13,836 bases of DNA, from positions 1 through 13,836 of the forward strand of contig CATYZK010000042.1 of NCBI GenBank assembly GCA_958415665.1, written 5' to 3'. The notes under the pieces were generated by a model that was given only the letters and a program-made list of their open reading frames with translations, was not told where the DNA came from and made no database searches. The stretch's first letter is position 1, and every line of letters begins with the position of its first letter. Of this stretch, positions 1-7,787 are shown piece after piece. The stretch comes from an uncultured Collinsella sp. GTDB lineage: Bacteria > Actinomycetota > Coriobacteriia > Coriobacteriales > Coriobacteriaceae. Position numbers and translations under genes: made by a program.

Positions 1-65
1 TCAGCTGGGAGAGCGCGGGCTTTGCAAGCCTGAGGTCAGGGGTTCGATCCCCCTAACCTCCACCA
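1..65 (+). tRNA. tRNA-Ala (TGC), 5'-truncated by the window edge
   Basis: The window opens inside the D arm of a tRNA gene. The anticodon arm has a 5-bp stem (CGGGC with GCCTG, one G-T wobble) around the 7-base loop TTTGCAA, which gives anticodon TGC for alanine. The T arm contains the standard GGTTCGATCC core, and the acceptor strand ends in an encoded CCA at 63-65. The 5' acceptor strand and the start of the D arm lie outside the window. The gene is separated from the next tRNA by only 4 bases, so the two are co-transcribed. Confidence 0.93.
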
Positions 66-69
66 TGAT

Positions 70-146
70 GGACCTGTAGCTCAGTTGGTTAGAGCGTCCG
101 GCTGATAACCGGGAGGTCACAAGTTCGAATCTTGTCAGGTCCACCA
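70..146 (+). tRNA. tRNA-Ile (GAT)
   Basis: This is a complete 77-base tRNA with an encoded CCA. The acceptor strand GGACCTG (70-76) pairs with CAGGTCC (136-142), followed by discriminator A143 and CCA 144-146. The D arm contains GTAGCTCAGTTGGTTAGAGC. The anticodon loop CTGATAA gives anticodon GAT for isoleucine. The T arm has the GTTCGAATC core. It lies 4 bases after tRNA-Ala and just before a terminator, so this is a free-standing Ala-Ile pair and not the usual Ile-Ala pair of an rRNA spacer. Confidence 0.96.
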
Positions 147-160
147 TCAAAACTGTGAAG

Positions 161-191
161 AGCCTCGGGGCAATTGCCTCGGGGCTTTTTC
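161..191 (+). terminator. Intrinsic terminator of the tRNA pair
   Basis: An 11-bp stem, AGCCTCGGGGC with GCCTCGGGGCT (two G-T wobbles), closes on an AATT loop and runs directly into a T tract at 186-191. It sits 15 bases after the tRNA-Ile 3' end and fits a Rho-independent terminator for the tRNA transcript. Confidence 0.9.
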
Positions 192-218
192 TTGTCTGCG
201 ATAAATCTCATTTTGGTT

Positions 219-248
219 TTGTGTGCTGGGCGAAAGATTGGGTAGTAT
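219..248 (+). promoter_or_regulatory. Candidate sigma-70-type promoter for the nuclease operon
   Basis: A -35-like TTGTGT (219-224) and a -10-like TAGTAT (243-248) are separated by 18 bases, between the tRNA terminator and the first protein gene. Transcription would start near 255, leaving a leader of about 50 bases before the ATG at 306. The boxes are matched by eye and neither is perfect. Confidence 0.45.
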
Positions 249-305
249 AGCTATTCAATGCGGCAGCCCTGCCGCGTGTTAACCGCTACGTACCGGAGGT
301 GTTCC

Positions 306-806
306 ATGGTTCGTGTCGACATAGAGACCATCGTCATGGCCGCCGGTCCCGTGCCATCGCTTATCGTACTTCGTGAGCGCAGCAGCAAATCGGACTCGCC
401 CGCGCCGCTGCGTTCCCTTTCCATTCAGACTGGTTCGTTTGAAGCTGCTGCCATCAGCCGCGGCATCGATAGCGGCCGCGCCGAGCGCCCGATTACCCAT
501 GACCTGCTGCTCGATACCGTTGACGCCCTGGGCGCCAAGCTCGAGCGCATCGAGATCGTTCGCGCCGAGCCGCCGGTGTTCTACGCGACGATCGTCGTGC
601 TGGCCGATGGCGAGGAGCGCAAGATCGACGCCCGCCCCAGTGATGCCATTGCCCTTGCCGTGCGCAGCAATGCCCCCATGTTTGTGGAGGACGACATCAT
701 GAATCGCCTGGGCACTGTTTCTACCCACGCCGAGGATGTCGACGACGAGCAGGAGTTCGAGAAGTTCGACGAGTTCGTCCATACGCTCTCCCCCGATGAC
801 TTCTAA
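306..806 (+). CDS. Bifunctional nuclease family protein (DUF151)
   Basis: A 166-residue protein of the DUF151/BFN family. Characterised plant and bacterial relatives are reported to have DNase and RNase activity; the role in this organism is unknown. The family signature is clear: the segment IDARPSDAIALAVRS (about residues 107-121, D108 to D113 in the core) followed by a 'P-M-F-V-E-D-D' stretch. The length matches the usual single-domain form, and the acidic C-terminal tail rich in D and E is common in actinobacterial members. I chose the ATG at 306 because it has GGAGG at 295-299 at good spacing. An in-frame ATG at 258 has no ribosome binding site and would sit almost on the predicted transcription start. 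The protein has no signal peptide or membrane segment, so it is cytoplasmic. Two small genes follow at short spacing, and the four genes up to typA may be one transcription unit. Confidence 0.88.
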   Translation: MVRVDIETIVMAAGPVPSLIVLRERSSKSDSPAPLRSLSIQTGSFEAAAISRGIDSGRAERPITHDLLLDTVDALGAKLERIEIVRAEPPVFYATIVVLADGEERKIDARPSDAIALAVRSNAPMFVEDDIMNRLGTVSTHAEDVDDEQEFEKFDEFVHTLSPDDF

Positions 807-839
807 ATGCGGGGCGGCAGGGTTGCGGAGTGTTCGCTG

Positions 840-1196
840 ATGGCCGGCGGTATGTCGGCTGAGGCGGCGGCCATTGCGCGCGAGGCCCAGATGCGCTCGG
901 AGGCTTCTGAGGCGGCACGCATTGCCTATGTGACGCAGGCCCGCACGCTTCGCGAGCGCCGCGGCTCGTTTATCAAGATGGTTGTCGTCTCCGCCCTTGT
1001 CGCGGCAATCTGCTCGCGCCTTCGTGGTACAGTTGGTGCGCTTGGGTTTTCGATTTCAACAGGCTTGGTAATCTGGGGTGTGGTCGATGCCGTGATGCTG
1101 ACCAACCAGATCAAGGTACTCGACAAGCGCGCAATGGATATGATGCGCGCCCGCGACGCTGCCGCCAAGATCGCTGCCGAGGCACAAGAACTGTAA
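840..1196 (+). CDS. Small two-helix membrane protein of unknown function
   Basis: A 118-residue protein I cannot assign to a named family. Residues 1-42 are Ala- and Glu-rich and probably helical, possibly a short coiled coil. Two hydrophobic segments follow at about 44-59 and 65-87, joined by a tight basic turn (CSRLRG). The last 30 residues are again charged, helical and Ala-rich. This predicts a membrane hairpin with both ends in the cytoplasm. The ATG at 840 is preferred because GGAG lies at 827-830. The earlier ATG at 807 abuts the previous stop and has no Shine-Dalgarno, and ATG 852 is a weaker alternative. The gene begins 33 bases after the nuclease and ends 30 bases before the next gene, so it is probably in the same operon. 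The reading frame keeps the GC-rich codon pattern of a real gene. Confidence 0.72.
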   Translation: MAGGMSAEAAAIAREAQMRSEASEAARIAYVTQARTLRERRGSFIKMVVVSALVAAICSRLRGTVGALGFSISTGLVIWGVVDAVMLTNQIKVLDKRAMDMMRARDAAAKIAAEAQEL

Positions 1197-1226
1197 CGAC
1201 GCCAGACTCGATGGGAAGGTCTAAAG

Positions 1227-1676
1227 ATGGCACAGGATATGCAGGACGCCGGTAACGTCTCCGCCGAGCTCGACGCCATGGTGTGTGACCTGATCGGCGC
1301 GTTCTTGGACGACCTTGCCGCCGGCGAGAATCCGGGCGTAGTTGTGGCGATCGAGGACGCTGCTTCCAACCGTTATCTGGCGGCGCTCGATGAGGATGGC
1401 GAAGAGGCGTGCCTCGAGGCGGCCACCAACTTTATCTCCGAGCACAAGATGGGTCTTAAGGACGAGGGCCTGGGCCGCATCGCCCGCTATGCCATCGGCT
1501 ACACCGGTTGTGTCGAAATTGACGGCGGCTATCACGACGCCCTGCTCGTGAGCTTCTTCGAAACCACGCTCGAGAGCGGTTTTTCGGCATACGTGCTGTA
1601 TGAGGGCATGGGTGCCGGCGATGGTTTTATGTGGAGCGACCCTGAACCTGCAGGTGAGGAAACCCCTCTCATCTAA
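1227..1676 (+). CDS. Conserved-looking acidic cytoplasmic protein, unknown function
   Basis: A 149-residue acidic protein without signal peptide or membrane segments. I do not recognise the family. The sequence reads as a compact alpha/beta domain: an N-terminal amphipathic helix (residues 10-33), a strand GVVVAIEDA, a central helix, and C-terminal strands including a Gly-rich segment near the end. A good Shine-Dalgarno, GGAAGG at 1214-1219, lies 7 bases before the ATG. It follows the small membrane protein by 30 bases and precedes typA by 117 bases, so it is probably the last gene of the nuclease operon or read through into typA. Translation-coupled stress or surface functions would be guesses. 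Confidence 0.72.
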   Translation: MAQDMQDAGNVSAELDAMVCDLIGAFLDDLAAGENPGVVVAIEDAASNRYLAALDEDGEEACLEAATNFISEHKMGLKDEGLGRIARYAIGYTGCVEIDGGYHDALLVSFFETTLESGFSAYVLYEGMGAGDGFMWSDPEPAGEETPLI

Positions 1677-1718
1677 AATCGCTAAAATAAACGAGTTTTC
1701 GGTAAAAGGCTCAATATT

Positions 1719-1746
1719 CCCGCTGAGCGTTGTATCGCTGGGCGGG
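1719..1746 (+). other. Stem-loop in the typA upstream region
   Basis: CCCGCTGAGCG (1719-1729) pairs with CGCTGGGCGGG (1736-1746) over 10 of 11 positions, around a TTGTAT loop. No T tract follows, so it is not a standard terminator. It may be a structured leader element of typA or a weak attenuator after the preceding operon. No convincing promoter was found in this 117-base gap. Confidence 0.4.
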
Positions 1747-1793
1747 CCGCATACGCGTGCCGTTTGTATATGGATAGAAGATAGGGGAACTAC

Positions 1794-3632
<1,839 letters not shown>

Positions 3633-3662
3633 GCGCTGGGGCTTATAACCGCCAATAAGAAA

Positions 3663-3694
3663 GGGCGTCGACCGCAATGGTCGGCGCCCTTTTT
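3663..3694 (+). terminator. Intrinsic terminator of typA
   Basis: GGGCGTCGACC (3663-3673) pairs with GGTCGGCGCCC (3679-3689) through 11 bp with one G-T wobble, around the loop GCAAT. An A-rich stretch precedes it and five T follow (3690-3694). It lies 30 bases past the typA stop codon and separates the housekeeping block from the pilus locus. Confidence 0.93.
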
Positions 3695-3739
3695 GGTGCA
3701 AGGGGTCGGGTTCGTTCGCACCACAACTGAAATGGTTGT
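3695..3739 (-). repeat. Diverged copy of the double-hairpin dispersed repeat
   Basis: A hairpin with ends GGTGC and GCACC (3695-3722) is followed by ACAAC/GTTGT (3723-3739). The 3695-3722 segment matches the reverse complement of the 11423-11451 hairpin at 24 positions, with four mismatches and one gap. The homology covers only this hairpin, and the neighbouring hairpin differs. It directly abuts the typA terminator. Confidence 0.6.
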
Positions 3740-3770
3740 CCCCTCGGCGGCTTTCCAATCAAAGTTAAGT

Positions 3771-3932
3771 TGTTTAAACATATGCATGAATCATTGAAAT
3801 GCGACCGTTTTGATACAAAACTGTTAACAGGTAAATATCAACTGGTATTAAATTAAAAGACCTCTTTACCTGCGGTTTACATGACTGGTATCTATATTGT
3901 ATTTTATGCATTGTGGCATAGACGAACCGTCT
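3771..3932 (+). promoter_or_regulatory. Palindrome-dense AT-rich control region of the pilus locus, with candidate promoter
   Basis: This part of the 423-base gap between typA and the adhesin is strikingly AT-rich. It contains perfect palindromes TGTTTAAACA (3771-3780), GTTTTGATACAAAAC (3807-3821, 3-base centre) and CTGTTAACAG (3821-3830). An inverted pair CAGGTAAA (3828-3835) and TTTACCTG (3865-3872), a direct repeat ACTGGTAT (3841-3848 and 3884-3891), and AGACG/CGTCT (3920-3932) follow. A candidate promoter TTGATA (3810-3815), 16 bases, TAAATA (3832-3837) overlaps the two middle palindromes, as expected for operators. A second candidate is TTTACA (3876-3881) with TATTTT (3900-3905). Either would leave a leader of about 140-215 bases before the ATG at 4056. 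The regulator is unknown and none is encoded nearby. Confidence 0.55.
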
Positions 3933-4055
3933 TAGAAGTTGCTCCCCAATGGGTTCTTGCAATGCGCTAGGTAGGTTCTCGTTGATGTTGGGGTTTGTGT
4001 TCGATCCGACGATTCGCCGTATTCCACACTGTGTTGTAGGAATTAGGGGACAACT

Positions 4056-7000
4056 ATGGACGCACACCGCTCACGGTCGCTGGGTATGGCGGCCCTGATT
4101 TTCATTTTAATTAGCCTTACCGCCGCCGTTTTTCACGGCGCAGCCCCTGTGCGCGCCGAGGATGCGACAACGCCGACGCCGATTGTGATTGATGATCAGA
4201 CGGCGAACGTTACGGTTGGGCTGTATACCGATAAGGACCGCGAACATCCTCTGGGTAAAGAAAATTCGCCCTCGATTACGACAGCCGATGCAATTTACGG
4301 TTTTATGGAAGCGCAATTTAAAGAGAACGCTGGACCTACACCTGATAGGCCTAAGGCGATTTATACCTTTCCTGAGTCGATTGCCGTGAAGGACAACGCG
4401 GGCGGCGACTTAATGACCGACGATACCGAAAATGCGCAAAGGATGGGAGCTTGGTACATAAAAGATAATAAGGTCGTCTTTGATTGCGATGCCGACTATC
4501 TCAATGGTCATCCCTCCTCGCTCTACGTAAGGGTCAATTTCGAATTTACGCTCAAAGACAAAGGTGTGGATGACGGGGAAAAGGTTAGGCTGGAATTTCC
4601 GGGTACCGGCTCTGCTGTGCCGATTGGGATTCAAGATGGCGCGGTTGAGGGAAGTAAATCGGGCGTCTTTTCTCAAGATAGCAGTACTGGTATTGCCAAG
4701 ATAACTTGGACTATTAATCTGAGTGTTAAGTCGCATGCAACTGACGTAAAACTGGTTGACATTCTTGGCGAGTACCTGGAATTTGACAAAGACAGTTTTA
4801 AACTCGACGGCAATCCGCTCGCATCGGCCGCGAGTTTTGATGAGCAAAAAGCAACGTTGTCTCTAGGTAATCTTCCTCAGGGTGACCATACCGTTACGTA
4901 CGAAACAACGGTTAGTGCGGACCTGCCGCTCTCCAATGGTGTGCCGATTCAAGGCAAGAACAGCGTGCAGGCAACTTGGGGAAAAAAGAACCCTCAACGA
5001 TCTCCTACGATTGAAGGGTCGTCGAACCCGTTTCAATACGACATGATTAAAAAGGAGAATGGCTCCGGAACACCGTCTGCCATTAGCTGGAAGGTCGTGC
5101 TCAACAAAGGGTCGCTTAAGGCCGATATGTCTGGCTACACCTTTACCGACAAGCTTGATGAAAAGCAGGATTATATTGGCAGCTACACGGTCTACAAGGG
5201 AGAGACTGCCGATGAAAATCAAAAAATCGATGAGGGAATACTGAGTGAGTCGGGGGATTCATTTAGCTATATGTTTAATCCAAAAGAGGGCGACCGGTAT
5301 GCAACCTATTGCATCGTCTATCAAACCAAGCTAAAAGACGAGAATTCATATGAAAAGGTAAGCAACACGGCAAGCGTAAAAAGAGAAGGCTCCGATCAGC
5401 CTTTTGGAGAAAGCACTGCATACTACACTCGTCCTTGGACGGGCAAAACCATTAGCAAAACACTGCTTAATCCGGATGAGGCGTCACGCACTGGAAAGGC
5501 AACTTGGCGATTACGCATAGGGCTCCGTGATTACGTAAATGCGAAAAATCCAGAATCCGTTCTTATCAGGGATTCCATGCTGGCGGCTTGGAAGCAAACT
5601 ATGGGCCCGGATACCTCTGACGGCCCTTCGCATGTAATAACCATCGGGGATACAGAACTGGTCCAAGGTACCGATTGGGAGTTTAAGAAAGGCGCAAATC
5701 CGTCACAGAACAGCAACCAGCATAACTGCGATATCCAAATCACCATTACGGATAAAGTCAAAAAAGCACTGGATAAGTCTCCTGAAGTGGTTATTACGTA
5801 TAAAACGGTCACTGATGCGCTTCCTGGTTGGTACTCTAACTTTGCCTCTGTCGAGGGATTTAGCGGCTTTTCTGATTTTGTCTTTTATGATGTTGAAGGC
5901 GAAACTGAGCCTTCGGTTGAGAAGAGCGCAAAAACAAACGAAGATGGCTCGCAGGCGCGGTGGGATGAGACGTTTGACTGGAATCCAGTAGATGGCTCGA
6001 ACGACAAAGGTGCGTGGATTGTCGATTGGACAGTCTATGCCAATCGAGCTAAAACGTCGGCCGGTGAGTATTATGGTGCGGGCAAGCTTAATGGCAACGA
6101 CATCGTTGTCAAAGATGAGCTTCCCGAAGGAATGAGTTATTTTCCCGGCTCGGCTAAATATTCTCTGTATTCAAATCCCTACGGTGTGGCAGTAGCCGGT
6201 CGCGAATGGGAGCATGAGAGGGAGAAAACCGAGGCTTTGGATGTCTTACTGACGCCTGCCGTTGATCGTCGGACGGTTACGTTTTCGATTCCAACGGAAA
6301 AGTTGGGTAACAATACAGGTTATGCAAAGCTGACGTATTCAACTGCTGTCAAGAGGTCAGTGGTCGACACATCAAAGAACCTCGGCGAACTCACGAACTC
6401 GGCGAGTGCGAGCTCGGGAAATAAAGAATTTAAGGCGGGCTCTGATACCGTACAGGTTAAGAACGACGTAGTGTCAAAGACCGGTACGTCAGTAAGTAAT
6501 AGCAAACGAATTCGCTACACCATTTTCGTTAATGAATCGGCATTGGACCTAAAAAACGGAACCGACTATCTTGATCTGTTTGATGTGATGGACTCCAAGT
6601 GCACATTTGTGCCTTCGTCGCTTAGCGTGTCTGAGCGTGACAATGGAACTTGGCACGAGTTGGCGAAAGAACGGTACAAGACAGCTCTCGATTTGGTTGA
6701 TGAGGGCGCTGGAAAACAGCAGCGATTGACGTTGACGCTTCCCGACCAGAAGTACCTGAAAATTGAATATGACGTCATCTCGTCTGGTGAGTCTAGCAAA
6801 GTGTCCCTTTCTAATAAGGCGGAGCTTGAAGGCGTTACAGACGGCAAGGTGGAATACGCACGCGAATGGGACATAGACGCTGGTGCATCCGGAGGTGGAA
6901 CGGGGTACGGCATTGTGGTCCGCAAAGTGGATGAAAAGGACGTTGCTACGCCGTTAGCCGGAGCCGCGTTCACGCTCTATGCGATTGACATGGACAAGGC

Positions 7001-7787
7001 ACAGGGCGGCGCTGGTGTTGATGGCGCAATGTCGGTTTTTTCCACCGCAACGACCGATTCCAGCGGAAGCGCGACTTTTGGAACGAGTTCGCCTGCCATG
7101 GCTTCCTGCACGCTTTATCGCCTTGAGGAGACGGCGGCACCGGCTGGATATCGCCTCGCTCAGTCAACGTGGATTCTACTTAAGGGCGATGCAGACGACG
7201 AACAATATAATCAAGCCATGGGTGCAGCGAGGTCTTTGCTTGGTGCCGATACGGAAATAACCTCAGAAGCAGAGATTTGGGTGTATGACTCGCCTCTTGA
7301 AGGCAAAGCGACGATAAAGGCAAAGAAAGTGCTTGAAGGCGGTACCTTCAAGGCAGGGCAGTTCTCATTCGAACTCAAGGACAGCGACAATAAGGTGCTC
7401 CAGACAGCGAACAATGATGACAAGGGAAATGTCTCCTTTGACGTCGAGTACAGCAAAGCCGGTGAGTACAACTACACCATCTCTGAGGTCGAGCCCGAGG
7501 GTGCTGTCAAGCATGTTAAAGATCACATCACCTACGACACGGCCGTGCAGAACGTCACGGTTAGCGTAATCAACGGTGCGAATCAGCTCGACACCGAAGT
7601 CACCTACGACAATGGATCCAAGACCCCGCCGACCTTTACCAACAAGTATTCGACCACGCTTCCCGAGGCGGGCGGTGCTGGCTTGACTATGACGTATCTG
7701 GCCGGCGCTTCGCTGCTGTGCTTCGCCGCAACATGGATGCATGCTCGCCGGCATCGTGATCTGGATCGAGGTGATCGCCGTGAGTAA
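4056..7787 (+). CDS. Large LPXTG-like surface adhesin, probable pilus tip subunit
   Basis: A 1243-residue cell-wall-anchored protein. It has a signal peptide (about 1-34, ending PVRA) and an N-terminal beta-rich region to about residue 200. About five repeated Ig-like modules follow (roughly 209-312, 329-440, 463-600, 618-790, 805-930), each with an early Lys, a W-x-I/V strand, a D-x-L-type strand and a late N-x-A strand, as in isopeptide-containing adhesin stalks. Next come a Cna_B/SpaA-type domain (about 952-1050) with E-box YRLEETAAPAGY (1021-1032, catalytic Glu probably E1025) and an FctA/Spy0128-like domain (about 1084-1198) ending PTFTNKY. The sorting signal is LPEAG (1202-1206), then a hydrophobic segment and a basic tail. 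The usual Thr of LPXTG is Ala here. The ATG at 4056 has GGGGA 5 bases upstream. The coding sequence is far less GC-biased than typA. It overlaps the next pilin by 8 bases. The tip position is inferred from size and gene order; the ligand is unknown. Confidence 0.88.
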   Translation: MDAHRSRSLGMAALIFILISLTAAVFHGAAPVRAEDATTPTPIVIDDQTANVTVGLYTDKDREHPLGKENSPSITTADAIYGFMEAQFKENAGPTPDRPKAIYTFPESIAVKDNAGGDLMTDDTENAQRMGAWYIKDNKVVFDCDADYLNGHPSSLYVRVNFEFTLKDKGVDDGEKVRLEFPGTGSAVPIGIQDGAVEGSKSGVFSQDSSTGIAKITWTINLSVKSHATDVKLVDILGEYLEFDKDSFKLDGNPLASAASFDEQKATLSLGNLPQGDHTVTYETTVSADLPLSNGVPIQGKNSVQATWGKKNPQRSPTIEGSSNPFQYDMIKKENGSGTPSAISWKVVLNKGSLKADMSGYTFTDKLDEKQDYIGSYTVYKGETADENQKIDEGILSESGDSFSYMFNPKEGDRYATYCIVYQTKLKDENSYEKVSNTASVKREGSDQPFGESTAYYTRPWTGKTISKTLLNPDEASRTGKATWRLRIGLRDYVNAKNPESVLIRDSMLAAWKQTMGPDTSDGPSHVITIGDTELVQGTDWEFKKGANPSQNSNQHNCDIQITITDKVKKALDKSPEVVITYKTVTDALPGWYSNFASVEGFSGFSDFVFYDVEGETEPSVEKSAKTNEDGSQARWDETFDWNPVDGSNDKGAWIVDWTVYANRAKTSAGEYYGAGKLNGNDIVVKDELPEGMSYFPGSAKYSLYSNPYGVAVAGREWEHEREKTEALDVLLTPAVDRRTVTFSIPTEKLGNNTGYAKLTYSTAVKRSVVDTSKNLGELTNSASASSGNKEFKAGSDTVQVKNDVVSKTGTSVSNSKRIRYTIFVNESALDLKNGTDYLDLFDVMDSKCTFVPSSLSVSERDNGTWHELAKERYKTALDLVDEGAGKQQRLTLTLPDQKYLKIEYDVISSGESSKVSLSNKAELEGVTDGKVEYAREWDIDAGASGGGTGYGIVVRKVDEKDVATPLAGAAFTLYAIDMDKAQGGAGVDGAMSVFSTATTDSSGSATFGTSSPAMASCTLYRLEETAAPAGYRLAQSTWILLKGDADDEQYNQAMGAARSLLGADTEITSEAEIWVYDSPLEGKATIKAKKVLEGGTFKAGQFSFELKDSDNKVLQTANNDDKGNVSFDVEYSKAGEYNYTISEVEPEGAVKHVKDHITYDTAVQNVTVSVINGANQLDTEVTYDNGSKTPPTFTNKYSTTLPEAGGAGLTMTYLAGASLLCFAATWMHARRHRDLDRGDRRE

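Noticed and set aside
258..305. Upstream ATG at 258 as the nuclease start
   Set aside because: There is no Shine-Dalgarno and the predicted -10 box lies only 10 bases away. GGAGG precedes ATG 306.
3771..3872. Invertible (phase-variable) promoter
   Set aside because: The inverted repeats are too short and too close together for a typical invertible segment, and no site-specific recombinase is encoded nearby.
3876..3905. TTTACA/TATTTT as the definite pilus promoter
   Set aside because: The -10 box is poor and the 18-base spacing only acceptable, so it is kept as an alternative inside the control-region entry.
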